Of a stretch of 64,000 nt of DNA, positions 27,195-38,537 are shown one piece after another; position 1 is the first letter of the stretch; each line of letters opens with the position of its first letter. The translations under genes were made by a program, and so were the position numbers. The notes below the pieces were generated by a model. That model did no database searches and was not told the origin of the DNA. It was given only the letters and a program-made list of their open reading frames with translations. Source of the stretch: Arcobacter sp. FWKO B (GTDB taxonomy: Bacteria; Campylobacterota; Campylobacteria; Campylobacterales; Arcobacteraceae); contig NZ_CP041403.1 in the NCBI RefSeq assembly GCF_014844135.1, positions 1,178,001-1,242,000 of the forward strand, read 5' to 3'.

Positions 27195-28217
27195 TTATTC
27201 GTCGTCAGCTGAGCTATCTAAAATATTTACCATACCCATAGCATCTTTTATCTTACCTTCTATCTCTGTTGCAATAGCTGGGTTGTCTCTTAAAAATTGT
27301 TTTGAGTTTTCTCTACCTTGACCTATTTTTTGGTCATTGTAGCTAAACCAAGCTCCTGCTTTATCAATAATATCAAGCTTTACACCATAGTCCACAAGTT
27401 CACCCATTTTACTTATACCCTCACCAAACATAATATCAAATTCTGCTTGTTTAAATGGAGCTGCAACTTTGTTTTTTACTACTTTTACTTTAGCACGATT
27501 TCCTATACTTTGTTCACCTTGTTTAAGTGTAGCAATTCTTCTAATATCAAGTCTAACTGATGAGTAAAACTTCAAAGCATTTCCACCAGTTGTAGTCTCT
27601 GGGCTTCCATATCCAGTCATTCCTATCTTCATACGAATTTGGTTGATAAATACAACTGTACAATTCATTTTATTTAGCAATCCTGTGATTTTTCTTAGAG
27701 CCTTAGACATCAACCTTGCTTGAACACCCACTTGTTGATCATCCATATCACCATCAATTTCTACTTTTGGAGTAAGAGCTGCAACAGAATCCACTACTAT
27801 TAAGTTCACTGCACCACTTCTTATTACAGTTTCAAGTATCTCCAAAGCTTGCTCACCATAATCAGGCTGAGATACAAGAAGGTTATCTATATCCACACCA
27901 AGATTTCTAGCATACATCGTATCAAGTGCATGTTCAGCATCTATAAATGCACAAACACCCCCTTTTTTCTGACATTCTGCTATCATATGAAGTGTAAGAG
28001 TTGTTTTACCACTACTTTCTGGTCCATAAACCTCAACTACCCTTCCAACAGGAACACCACCAACACCTAAAGCCAAATCAAGTCCTAATGAACCTGTACT
28101 AATAGTTTCTACTGGGATAACTTCTTTATCTCCAAGTCTTATCATTGTCCCTTTACCAAATGTCTTATCTATTTGTTTTAAAGCGAGTTCAAGTGATTTT
28201 TTTTGTTCTTCAGTCAT
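27195..28217 (-). CDS. recA: Recombinase RecA
   Basis: DNA-dependent ATPase that forms filaments on single-stranded DNA for homologous recombination. The 340-residue protein shows the P-loop [10 protein letters not shown], Walker [12 protein letters not shown], the L1/L2 loops ([36 protein letters not shown]) and the acidic C-terminal tail (SSADDE). The length is typical for Campylobacterota. No LexA box was evident upstream, in keeping with the usual absence of LexA in this group. Confidence 0.99.
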   Translation of the reverse strand: MTEEQKKSLELALKQIDKTFGKGTMIRLGDKEVIPVETISTGSLGLDLALGVGGVPVGRVVEVYGPESSGKTTLTLHMIAECQKKGGVCAFIDAEHALDTMYARNLGVDIDNLLVSQPDYGEQALEILETVIRSGAVNLIVVDSVAALTPKVEIDGDMDDQQVGVQARLMSKALRKITGLLNKMNCTVVFINQIRMKIGMTGYGSPETTTGGNALKFYSSVRLDIRRIATLKQGEQSIGNRAKVKVVKNKVAAPFKQAEFDIMFGEGISKMGELVDYGVKLDIIDKAGAWFSYNDQKIGQGRENSKQFLRDNPAIATEIEGKIKDAMGMVNILDSSADDE

Positions 28218-28301
28218 TTTATACCCTTTTGTTTGTTATGTTGGAATTTTAGCGAAAAAATCTTCTTTATATCAAAAATATTGCAAATTGCAATATTTTA
28301 T

Positions 28302-29630
28302 CTATTTAAATACCCTTTTGAAAATATTATCCACATTTTTTGTGTAATACTCATAGTTAAAACACTCTCTTATTTGCTCTTCACTTAGTTTACTTCTAAG
28401 CTCATTATCTGCTAGAAGATATTGAAGATATAAAGACTCCCCTTTTTCATTAGTTGTAGGTTTACCTTGTTGTATCTCTTCCCACACTTTCATAGCATTT
28501 CTTTGGATGATTCTATAAGCATCTTCTCTACTTACCCCTTGTAAAGGAAGCTCAAGAAGTACCCTTTGAGAAAATACAAGTCCACCTGTTAAGTTTAGGT
28601 TTTTCATCATATTTTCTGGCATTACCGTTAAATTTGCGATAACGCTATTCATTCTATGAAGCATAAAGTCGGTTGTTATGAAGCTATCAGGAAGCCAAAA
28701 TCTCTCCGTTGAACTGTGACTTATATCTCTTTCATGCCAAAGAGCTACATTTTCCATAGCAGGGATACAATATGCTCTTATCATCCTTGCAAGTCCCGTG
28801 ATATTTTCAGTCAAAATAGGGTTTCTTTTGTGTGGCATAGCCGAACTTCCCTTTTGCCCTTTTGCAAAATACTCTTCAGCCTCATAAACTTCAGTTCTTT
28901 GAAGGTGTCTTACTTGAACTGCAAATTTTTCAACCGAACTAGCCAATAATGCCAAAGCAGTTGCAAGTCTTGCATATCTATCTCTATGGATTACTTGATT
29001 TGAACAAGGCTCAGGTTTAAGACCAAGCTCTGCCATAGCAAACTCTTCAAGCTCCAAAGGAGCATGGGCAAAATTCCCCATAGCACCGCTTATTTGTCCT
29101 ACAGCAATAACTTCCATAGTCTCTTCAAGATTTTTTAAATGTCTTGCCACTTCATCATACCACACCGCAAGTGTTAAACCAAAAGTAATAGGCTCACCGT
29201 GAATACCGTGACTTCTACCTACCATTAGAGTATATTTATGTTCCATTGCTCTTTTTTTGATAGATTCCATAAGCATTTTTACATCATCAATAATTATTTG
29301 TAAAGAATCTCTCATTTGTAAAGCAACACCAGTATCAACTGCGTCACTACTTGTCATACCGTAGTGAAACCATCTTGATTCTTCACCTAGCGACTCGCTT
29401 ACACTTGTATTAAAAGCTATTAGGTCGTGTTTTGTAACAGCTTCTATCTCTTCTATTCTCTCTACAGAAAATTTTGCATTTTGTACAATCTTTTGACAAT
29501 CCTCATCTGGTATTAGCCCTAATTTGTTCCAAGCTTTAACAGCAGCTTTTTCTACTTCTAGCCATGCAGCATATCTTGCTTGTTGTGTCCATAATTCAGC
29601 CATTTGAGGTCTTGCGTATCTTTCAACCAT
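28302..29630 (-). CDS. purB: Adenylosuccinate lyase
   Basis: Acts twice in purine synthesis, splitting SAICAR and adenylosuccinate to release fumarate. The 442-residue protein has the fumarase-superfamily signature GSSAMPHKRNP in the mobile catalytic loop, the TSSDAVDTG segment and the GRSHGIHGEPITFG catalytic-His region. Length and motifs are complete. The upstream spacer is largely made of heptamer arrays. Confidence 0.98.
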   Translation of the reverse strand: MVERYARPQMAELWTQQARYAAWLEVEKAAVKAWNKLGLIPDEDCQKIVQNAKFSVERIEEIEAVTKHDLIAFNTSVSESLGEESRWFHYGMTSSDAVDTGVALQMRDSLQIIIDDVKMLMESIKKRAMEHKYTLMVGRSHGIHGEPITFGLTLAVWYDEVARHLKNLEETMEVIAVGQISGAMGNFAHAPLELEEFAMAELGLKPEPCSNQVIHRDRYARLATALALLASSVEKFAVQVRHLQRTEVYEAEEYFAKGQKGSSAMPHKRNPILTENITGLARMIRAYCIPAMENVALWHERDISHSSTERFWLPDSFITTDFMLHRMNSVIANLTVMPENMMKNLNLTGGLVFSQRVLLELPLQGVSREDAYRIIQRNAMKVWEEIQQGKPTTNEKGESLYLQYLLADNELRSKLSEEQIRECFNYEYYTKNVDNIFKRVFK

Positions 29631-29643
29631 CTTTTTTCCTTGA

Positions 29644-29678
29644 AAAAGGTAAAAGGTAAAAGGTAAAAGGTAAAAAGT
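29644..29678. repeat. Heptamer tandem array AAAAGGT x4-5
   Basis: Four perfect AAAAGGT units (29644-29671) followed by a degenerate fifth (AAAAAGT). It lies immediately upstream of purB. Confidence 0.85.
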
Positions 29679-29709
29679 AAGATGTAAAAAGTAACAATAT
29701 AAAATTCTT

Positions 29710-29751
29710 AACCCTGAACCCTGAACTCTGAACCCTTAAACCTAAACTCTT
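29710..29751. repeat. Heptamer tandem array AACCCTG x6, degenerate
   Basis: Six consecutive 7-base units: AACCCTG twice, AACTCTG, AACCCTT, AAACCTA, AACTCTT. It keeps period 7 throughout despite substitutions and has a different unit from the array 30 bases away. Confidence 0.85.
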
Positions 29752-29808
29752 CAACCTTATAATTTAATTTATTGTATAATATCAAAAATTCTCAAAAAAA
29801 GAGCTAAA

Positions 29809-30711
29809 TTGCCATTTGTATTAAAAGAGTATCCAGCTAAAATTGGAGAAAAAATCAATGTTTATCTAATCAAAAACCATGGTCTATCACCATCAAATGC
29901 CCAAAATCTTCTTGATCGTGGAAAAGTATTTGATAAAGAGATGAAACAACTAAAAAAAACTGATATAATAACAACAGAAGATATTTTTATATCAGAATTT
30001 ATTGGTATAACAAAAGGGTTAAAACCTATATTTTCTACAGATGATTTTGCTATTTTTGACAAACCAAGTGGGATAATGGTTCATCCTGTTAATAAATTCA
30101 CCCCTTATTGTTTGCTTGATGAAGTAAAGTACCATTTTGGAAGTAGTGCAAATATAGTTCATAGGATAGATGCAGAGACTTCAGGTCTTGTTTTGATTTC
30201 AAAAAATAAAGAAGCCGAAATAGAACTCAAAACAATGTTTGAGAAAAAACTTTACACAAAAAAATATCTAGCTATCGCAAATGGCATCTTACAAAACCAA
30301 AAAACAATAAATTCACCCATAAAAGATGATTTAGCTAGTACCATAAGGGTAAAAATGACAACAGCTGATGATGGAAAAGAATCTCTAACTATAATAAATC
30401 CTATTAAAATAAATCATACCAAAAACCAAACTTTAGTGGAAGCCTTGCCTCTAACTGGACGACAACACCAAATAAGAGTACATCTTGAATCCATAGGACA
30501 CAAAATCCTAGGTGACCCAATATATGGAATAGATGAAATCATAGCCGATAAATACCTATGCAAAGAACTTTCCCCTGAAGATAGACTATATCACACATCT
30601 TCACACAGACTTTGGCTTCACGCTGATTATCTTGAATTTTCATATAAAGATATTATTTATAAATTCCACTCAAAAAACAAAGAACTATTGGACTTCTTCA
30701 ACAAAAATTAG
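29809..30711 (+). CDS. RluA-family pseudouridine synthase
   Basis: RNA-modifying enzyme of 300 residues that isomerises specific uridines in rRNA or tRNA. It has the catalytic-Asp motif HRIDAETSGLVLISK, the preceding FDKPSGIMVHP, and the later PLTGRQHQIRVHL and GDPIYG motifs of the RluA/C/D group. An S4-like N-terminus (SPSNAQNLLDRGKVF) is present, as in RluC and RluD. Translation starts at TTG 29809, preceded by an AAGAG ribosome binding site. The exact RNA target cannot be told. Confidence 0.93.
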   Translation: MPFVLKEYPAKIGEKINVYLIKNHGLSPSNAQNLLDRGKVFDKEMKQLKKTDIITTEDIFISEFIGITKGLKPIFSTDDFAIFDKPSGIMVHPVNKFTPYCLLDEVKYHFGSSANIVHRIDAETSGLVLISKNKEAEIELKTMFEKKLYTKKYLAIANGILQNQKTINSPIKDDLASTIRVKMTTADDGKESLTIINPIKINHTKNQTLVEALPLTGRQHQIRVHLESIGHKILGDPIYGIDEIIADKYLCKELSPEDRLYHTSSHRLWLHADYLEFSYKDIIYKFHSKNKELLDFFNKN

Positions 30712-30733
30712 CTAAAATTCCACTATCTTTAAC

Positions 30734-30768
30734 TTTTTAGTTTTTAGATATTAGATTTTACCTAATAT
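30734..30768. repeat. Heptamer tandem array TTTTTAG x5, degenerate
   Basis: Units TTTTTAG, TTTTTAG, ATATTAG, ATTTTAC, CTAATAT stand in register just before the tRNA-Ser gene. Related TTTTAGA-type units recur in the rRNA operon spacers. Confidence 0.6.
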
Positions 30769-30771
30769 TAT

Positions 30772-30859
30772 AGAGAGGTGTCCGAGTGGTTTAAGGAGCA
30801 CGCCTGGAACGCGTGTGTAGGGCAACTTACCGAGAGTTCGAATCTCTTCCTCTCTGCCA
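30772..30859 (+). tRNA. tRNA-Ser (GGA)
   Basis: 88-base class II tRNA. The acceptor arms AGAGAGG and CCTCTCT pair fully, discriminator G and encoded CCA follow, and the anticodon loop CTGGAAC sits in a CACGC/GCGTG stem (anticodon GGA at 30806-30808). A long variable arm and GTTCGAATC T-arm are visible. Confidence 0.97.
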
Positions 30860-30899
30860 TTAAGCAAATTTTAATATTTGTTTGATATAATTTCATTCC

Positions 30900-30940
30900 C
30901 AAAGAGTAGCATTGAGTCTAAAAGTGTTTTAGATTGAATG
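30900..30940 (+). other. Hairpin in the SRP RNA leader
   Basis: A TATAAT at about 30886 predicts transcription from about 30897. The first 45 bases form a long hairpin (AGCATTGAGTCTAAAA / TTTTAGATTGAATGCT) directly before the SRP RNA. It is either a processed leader or a 5' extension of the RNA. Confidence 0.5.
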
Positions 30941-31042
30941 CTCCTCTTTAGCCCCTTACAATTGCTTTAAAAGACAACGCCCCAGGATGGGAACATAGCA
31001 AGGCACCTTTTATTGTGGTGTGTTTGGGTATCTGAAGAGGGG
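30941..31042 (+). ncRNA. ffs: Signal recognition particle RNA, small bacterial type
   Basis: About 102 bases. The Ffh-binding hairpin is recognisable in CCAGGATGGGAACATAGCAAGG (30981 on): a GGAA tetraloop and the symmetric AGG/AGCA internal loop align position by position with the E. coli element. The ends pair over 8 bases (CTCCTCTT 30941-30948 with AAGAGGGG 31035-31042). It works with Ffh in co-translational membrane targeting. It is convergent with the sensor kinase gene, 3 bases away. Confidence 0.88.
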
Positions 31043-31045
31043 TAC

Positions 31046-32569
31046 TTATGATATAGTATTCAACTCTATCACAAAAGTTGCCCCTTTAAAAATCTTCCCA
31101 TCTATTGTATGATTTTCATTAAGTGCATAAATTTTACCACCAACTTTTTCTATTATAACTTTTGACATATCAAGTCCTATACCTGTTCCTTTATCATCAG
31201 GTTTTGTTGTAAAGTATGGTTCAAATATTTTTTCAATTATCTCTTCTGGTATACCACCAGCAAAATCTTTGATTTTAATTACAATCTTATTTTCAACTTT
31301 CTTAGCTTCAATAACAATATTACAAATATAAGGTTTACTTTCTATAATAACATCTCTTGCATTATTTAAAATATTAATAAATACCTGTGTAAGCTCATTT
31401 GGATAACCTGAAGTTTTACAATCATCTTGAATATCAGATATTAAATTTATACCATTAGATTTATAAACAGCACCTATTAAGTGAAATACATCATCAACAA
31501 CTTTTTTTATATCATACTCTGCTTTTTGAGATGGCTTAAAAAATGATCTAAAATCATTCATAGTATTATTCATATGTTCAATTTGTTGTTCGATATTATC
31601 TGTTTGTCTTTCTAAATTTTCTTTATTTATATTATTCATCATTAAATCAAGTTGTAATGAACTATTAGCGATACTTATTACATTTAGTGGCTGTTTCCAT
31701 TGATGTACTATCGCAGACATCATTTCACCCATTGTAGATGTTTTATTTTGCTGAATTAACAATCTCTCTTTTTTTAGTGAATTCTCAACTTCACTAGAAA
31801 CCCTTTCTTCAAGTATATGATTTATATCAAGAAGTTCTTTTTCTCTTTTAATTATCATGTATGAATAATAAGTTATCAATAAACCTAAAGATACCGCTAT
31901 AAAAATTAATATCTTATTTCTCATCTCTTTATTTGCAGCAAGCTCTTCATCAAGAGGCATAATAATCTCTATAACACCCCTTTTATCCCCAAGTTTCCAT
32001 ACAAGTGTTTGATCCCAAGCTTTTAAATTACTAGAGTTATGACAATCCACACAAGCTTGATCAGTCATAAAATCTGCAACAGCAACCCTTAACACTTCCT
32101 TATTATCTATAACATCTCTCTTATAATAAATTCCATAATCATTTTGTTCTACAAAATACAAAGCCTCTTTTTGAAAATCATCTAAAACTCTATCAGCTCT
32201 ATTTTTAAAAGGATAATCACTATAAAATCTAAAAATCATCCCTATTTCATCATTTTGTGTAAAAATTTGACTCAAATCGTGCACTGTAGTTGTAGGAAAA
32301 GGTATTTTTCCATTTATCCCAAAATGGTCATAACTAAACTCAATTTGTGGTGCAAAATTTTTTATATCTCCAACTATGCTTTTTGTATAATATTCCCTAG
32401 TCAATAAAATCTTCTGAACATCCACTTTTGCATGCCTAATAGATGCATCAATTAAATTTTGCTCAGTAATTCTAGGTATAAAAACAAATAAAAACACTAT
32501 TATAAAAACAGCTACTATAACAACTGGTAAGATAAGTTTACTTTGTGTAAAATTTTTTATTTTAATCAT
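31046..32569 (-). CDS. Sensor histidine kinase with a CxxCH periplasmic domain
   Basis: A 507-residue kinase. Transmembrane helices at about 12-31 and 219-240 bracket a periplasmic domain of the Tll0287/DUF3365 type containing CVDCH (173-177), a c-type haem attachment motif. The cytoplasmic part has a coiled coil, the dimerisation box with phospho-acceptor His289 (SAIVHQWKQPLN), and the ATPase motifs FINILNNARD, GGIPEEIIEKIFEPYFTTK and GTGIGLDMSK. It probably senses redox state, oxygen or a gas through haem. No cognate response regulator is adjacent; the neighbour upstream is a helix-turn-helix coiled-coil protein 11 bases away. Confidence 0.9.
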   Translation of the reverse strand: MIKIKNFTQSKLILPVVIVAVFIIVFLFVFIPRITEQNLIDASIRHAKVDVQKILLTREYYTKSIVGDIKNFAPQIEFSYDHFGINGKIPFPTTTVHDLSQIFTQNDEIGMIFRFYSDYPFKNRADRVLDDFQKEALYFVEQNDYGIYYKRDVIDNKEVLRVAVADFMTDQACVDCHNSSNLKAWDQTLVWKLGDKRGVIEIIMPLDEELAANKEMRNKILIFIAVSLGLLITYYSYMIIKREKELLDINHILEERVSSEVENSLKKERLLIQQNKTSTMGEMMSAIVHQWKQPLNVISIANSSLQLDLMMNNINKENLERQTDNIEQQIEHMNNTMNDFRSFFKPSQKAEYDIKKVVDDVFHLIGAVYKSNGINLISDIQDDCKTSGYPNELTQVFINILNNARDVIIESKPYICNIVIEAKKVENKIVIKIKDFAGGIPEEIIEKIFEPYFTTKPDDKGTGIGLDMSKVIIEKVGGKIYALNENHTIDGKIFKGATFVIELNTIS

Positions 32570-32580
32570 TACTAATTCTA

Positions 32581-33177
32581 TTATACCAAATCTAAAAAAT
32601 AGCTTTTATGAACAAAAATTTCTTTTTTTTCTTTATCATATACAAATCTGTCATCTTTTTGTTTAATTTTATCTATTATTGTTTTTTTTATATCTAAATT
32701 ATTATCACTGTATTTTTTCACTAATAATATAAAATCTTTTAATGATATTAACTCATCATCTTTATTAATAGGGATTTGATTTTTTGAATGATATGAAATA
32801 TGTTGCTGATAAATTTTTTTCATTTCAGCAAATGCATCTTGTAAAAGTTTTATTTCAGATTGAAATACATCTTTTAATTCGTTATGTGATTTTTGAAGCC
32901 TAATTAACTCTTTTTTATATTGTTTCTTATGCCATTTTATAACCGTTTTTAAAAGTTCTATTTGTTCATCTTTTAAAATAAGTAAAGAGTTAATTTCATT
33001 TTCATTGTGTAAGTTATTTGAGTTTAATTTGTTTATATCAGATTCATCGACATATACAAATACTTTACCATTTTTTTTGATGGAATTTAATTGATTTGAT
33101 TTAATTCTATAATGTACACCTTGTAAGGAAAGATTTAGTATTTTAGCAGCTTCGCTAGTAGTTACCAATCTTTCCAA
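32581..33177 (-). CDS. Helix-turn-helix / coiled-coil DNA-binding protein
   Basis: A 198-residue protein with an N-terminal excisionase/MerR-like winged helix (TTSEAAKILNLSLQGVHYRI, then KKNGKVFVYVDESD) followed by a long Lys/Glu/Gln-rich coiled coil (about 65-130) and a short C-terminal domain. It has no effector-binding domain. It lies in the dnaN-gyrB-queF transcript close to the replication origin, with 10 and 11 bases to its neighbours. The architecture (DNA-binding head plus coiled coil) recalls chromosome-organising proteins such as RacA, but this is analogy only; it could equally partner the adjacent sensor kinase. Confidence 0.8.
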   Translation of the reverse strand: MERLVTTSEAAKILNLSLQGVHYRIKSNQLNSIKKNGKVFVYVDESDINKLNSNNLHNENEINSLLILKDEQIELLKTVIKWHKKQYKKELIRLQKSHNELKDVFQSEIKLLQDAFAEMKKIYQQHISYHSKNQIPINKDDELISLKDFILLVKKYSDNNLDIKKTIIDKIKQKDDRFVYDKEKKEIFVHKSYFLDLV

Positions 33178-33187
33178 TACAAACTCC

Positions 33188-33568
33188 TTATTTAAAATCG
33201 TTGCTATCTATCTCTATAACTGTATGTACATTACCTCTTGGGTAAAAGTCTGCCTTTAATTTCATCCATTTCGGTTTTATTTTATTATAAACTGTATCAA
33301 ATATTTCATTTGCTACATTTTCATGGGAAATACTTTTATTTCTATATGTATTAATAAATAACTTCAAAGCTTTTAATTCAACTACGAACTTATCAGGAGT
33401 ATAACTCAAATATAATGTTGCAAAATCAGGATAACCACTCCTTGGACAAAGTGCTGTAAATTCAGGAAGTGTTACATTAATAGTATAATTTTTTTGGTGT
33501 ACATTTTCCCAAATTTCTAAATCTTTTTCCACATCAAAATTTAATATCTCTAATTCACCATATTTCAT
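33188..33568 (-). CDS. queF: NADPH-dependent 7-cyano-7-deazaguanine reductase
   Basis: Reduces preQ0 to preQ1 in queuosine synthesis. The 126-residue protein is a unimodular, YkvM-type QueF with the thioimide-forming Cys in FTALCPRSGYPDFA, the VELKALKLFINTYRN strand and the SHENVANEIFD substrate-binding segment. It sits 9 bases after gyrB, a placement seen in Arcobacter-like genomes. Confidence 0.93.
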   Translation of the reverse strand: MKYGELEILNFDVEKDLEIWENVHQKNYTINVTLPEFTALCPRSGYPDFATLYLSYTPDKFVVELKALKLFINTYRNKSISHENVANEIFDTVYNKIKPKWMKLKADFYPRGNVHTVIEIDSNDFK

Positions 33569-33577
33569 AAAATATCC

Positions 33578-35893
<2,316 letters not shown>

Positions 35894-35914
35894 TTATAAA
35901 TTCCTTTTTTAGTC

Positions 35915-36991
35915 TTATTTTTCTAGTATAATTGGCATTATGATAGTAAAAAATTTATCATCTTCTAAATAAAATGGTAAATTAGAAGAATTAAATCCTA
36001 ATTTAAAATTTTCATGATTTACTTGAGATAAAAAGTCAAGTAAATATTTACTATTAACTGCTATATAAAAATCTTCATTAATATTTAATTCTATATCTAT
36101 TTGAGTTTTTGCTTCACTATCTTCATCTAATGATTCAAAAACTATTTTATCATTTGAAAATGATACTTTGATATTTGCAAATAATGATGTTACAAGTTTT
36201 ATAGATTCTATAAACTCATCTTTTGGTATCATTAAATTATATTTTAAACTTGAAGGTATAATTCTTTGATAATCTGGGAATTTACCATTTATTAATTTTG
36301 TAAAAAATTGAACATTAGTACTATGTATTACTAAGTTAGTTTCATCATAGTTCACACTTATTTCATTGTTTAAAAATATTTTACCAATTTCTATAACAGC
36401 TTTTTTAGGGATGATAAGTTGAGCTTGACTATTATTAGTATTATTTAAATAAGTAACACTAAGTCTTCTTGTATCTGTAGAAACAAAATTTATCTTACTT
36501 TCTTTGATATCTATTAAAGCACCATTTAATTCATATTTTGGGTTGTTATTATCAATTGAAGGGATTATCTTCTTCATTGAATTTATAAGATTTACTATAT
36601 TAATATCAAGTTTATTTAATTCTTGTAATTTAGGAAATTGTGGAAATTCATCTGCATTATACATTGGAAGTTTAAAGTTACTTCTTGATTGTTTTATTTC
36701 TAATTGACCATTTTGTAATGTTTGAATAGATATATCATCATTTTTTAATCTTCTTATAATTCCAAGTAAATTTACACCATTAACTGTTGCTTTTCCATCA
36801 GATGAATTATTTATATCATTTATTATGACTTTTAATCCTATTTCATAATCAGTCGATTTTACAACTAATGAATTATTTGTCACTTCTAAATATATATGTG
36901 ATGTGATAGAGCTTGCATCTTTTTTATCTAAAAAAGGTTGCATTGAAGATATTACATTTTCAAACAGAGATTTATTTATATTTAGTTTCAT
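35915..36991 (-). CDS. dnaN: DNA polymerase III subunit beta (sliding clamp)
   Basis: Ring-shaped processivity clamp. The 358-residue protein has the three-domain clamp pattern; TDTRRLSVTYL in domain 2 and the C-terminal MPI segment (FFTIIMPIILEK) are diagnostic. Its upstream spacer contains DnaA boxes, so expression and replication initiation may be linked. Confidence 0.97.
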   Translation of the reverse strand: MKLNINKSLFENVISSMQPFLDKKDASSITSHIYLEVTNNSLVVKSTDYEIGLKVIINDINNSSDGKATVNGVNLLGIIRRLKNDDISIQTLQNGQLEIKQSRSNFKLPMYNADEFPQFPKLQELNKLDINIVNLINSMKKIIPSIDNNNPKYELNGALIDIKESKINFVSTDTRRLSVTYLNNTNNSQAQLIIPKKAVIEIGKIFLNNEISVNYDETNLVIHSTNVQFFTKLINGKFPDYQRIIPSSLKYNLMIPKDEFIESIKLVTSLFANIKVSFSNDKIVFESLDEDSEAKTQIDIELNINEDFYIAVNSKYLLDFLSQVNHENFKLGFNSSNLPFYLEDDKFFTIIMPIILEK

Positions 36992-37040
36992 CTTTTTTCC
37001 CTCTTTATCTTTTCTTTTTTTAGTATTGGTAGTAGTTTCA

Positions 37041-37130
37041 TGTGAATAGATGAAAATATGCTTTGAAGTCCCAAATTGTCACTATTTGTCATAGTGATTG
37101 TTTTTGGAAAAATATTCACATCTATTCACA
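37041..37130. other. oriC: DnaA-box cluster between dnaA and dnaN (candidate oriC2)
   Basis: Three DnaA boxes with the TTCAC core used in Campylobacterota: TGTGAATAG (37041-37049), ATATTCACA (37112-37120) and CTATTCACA (37122-37130). The first and last flank the region as part of a TGTGAATAGATG/CATCTATTCACA inverted repeat. A perfect hairpin TCACTAT-N5-ATAGTGA lies between at 37079-37097. Together with the cluster upstream of dnaA this matches the bipartite origin described in Helicobacter pylori. Confidence 0.75.
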
Positions 37131-37149
37131 TTTATTGTTTAAACTTTTT

Positions 37150-38475
37150 CTACCACTCCTTGTTTATTACTTTGTTTTTCAAGTTTTCAATTATGATTTT
37201 GAAGTTTTCATCTTGTTCTATAAGCTCATTTGCTTTTTTGATATTATGGCTTATAGAAGAGTGATCTTTCATACCTAAGAACTTTGCAATATCTGGCATA
37301 GAATTATGAGTAAGCTCTCTTGTTAAATATATAACTATTCTTCTAGCATTTGCAACTGTAGCAGTTCTTTTTTTTGATTTAATGTCACTTGGTTTTATAT
37401 TAAGTTCTTTTGCAACTATATTTATAATATCTGGAAGCTTTATATTTTCTTTTTGTTCTTTTATTTGTTCTTTAAGAAGATTTTTTACAAGATCAAGATT
37501 TATCTCTTGATTTAATAAATTTGCTGAAGCATTTATTCTTATTAAAACACCTTCAATTTCCCTTATTGAATTATCAAGGTTTGTTGCTATATAGTCTATT
37601 ACATCTTTTGTTAGTTTTATGCCATTAAGCTCACTTTTCTTTTCTATAATTGCAATTTTTGTTTCAAGCCCTGGTATTTGAACATCTGCTGTTAATCCCC
37701 ATTCAAAACGACTTTTTAATCTATCTACAAGAGACGCTATTTGAGATGGAAGTCTATCTGAAGTCATTACAATTTGTTTATTTGCACTATGGAGTTCATT
37801 GAATGTATGGAAAAATTCCTCTTGAGTTTGTTCTTTTCCACTTAAAAACTGAACATCATCAATAAGTAATAAGTCACATTTACGATATTTATTTCTAAAA
37901 TGTTCCATATTTTGGTTTCGTAGTGCAAATGTAAAGTCATTCATAAATTGTTCTATTGTTACATATATAACAGTTTTACCAAGTTCAACATTATAGTTTC
38001 CTATTGCTTGAAGAAGGTGAGTTTTACCAAGACCAGTACCACCATAGATAAAAAGAGGATTATACTGAACTCCTGGCTTTTTTGCAACTGCTAAAGAGGC
38101 ATTAAAAGCCATCTGATTAGAACTTCCAACTACAAATGAATCAAAAGTGTAAGAAGGGTTTAAAATAGTACTATCACCAAGTTTAGAAGTTTGAATACTA
38201 TCAGATTGCTCTTTTTTAGTCCCTTTTTTTTCTCCTATTACTTTAATCTCTATTTTAGGTTTTTGATTTGTAATTTTTTCTATTGCATATTTGATATTAT
38301 TTAAAAATTTTGTTTTTATCCAGTTAGCTAGATATTTATTTGGTACTTCAAAAATTACTAGTTTTTCATTAGAACCACTTTTTTTGTATATTAGTTGTTT
38401 TAAAAATCTCTCATAATCTGTAGCAGTTGATTCTTCTTTTAAAATTGCAAGTACATCTTTTGTATTAATATTCAT
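37150..38475 (-). CDS. dnaA: Chromosomal replication initiator DnaA
   Basis: Initiator AAA+ ATPase of 441 residues. It shows Walker A GGTGLGKTHLLQAIGN, Walker B LLLIDDVQFLSGKE, the box VII/sensor 2 region, and the C-terminal DNA-binding domain IV with KKRTATVANARRIVIYLTRE and the signature MPDIAKFLGMKDHSSISHN. A GAGGAA ribosome binding site precedes the ATG. Box clusters lie on both sides of the gene. Confidence 0.99.
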   Translation of the reverse strand: MNINTKDVLAILKEESTATDYERFLKQLIYKKSGSNEKLVIFEVPNKYLANWIKTKFLNNIKYAIEKITNQKPKIEIKVIGEKKGTKKEQSDSIQTSKLGDSTILNPSYTFDSFVVGSSNQMAFNASLAVAKKPGVQYNPLFIYGGTGLGKTHLLQAIGNYNVELGKTVIYVTIEQFMNDFTFALRNQNMEHFRNKYRKCDLLLIDDVQFLSGKEQTQEEFFHTFNELHSANKQIVMTSDRLPSQIASLVDRLKSRFEWGLTADVQIPGLETKIAIIEKKSELNGIKLTKDVIDYIATNLDNSIREIEGVLIRINASANLLNQEINLDLVKNLLKEQIKEQKENIKLPDIINIVAKELNIKPSDIKSKKRTATVANARRIVIYLTRELTHNSMPDIAKFLGMKDHSSISHNIKKANELIEQDENFKIIIENLKNKVINKEW

Positions 38476-38537
38476 AATTCCTCTAAATTCAATTACTAAT
38501 TTCGTATCATTATATCCTTATTTATATTAAAAATCAA

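Noticed and set aside
29644-29751. Could the repeat arrays be a CRISPR array?
   Set aside because: Units are 7 bases with no spacers and no cas genes are present.
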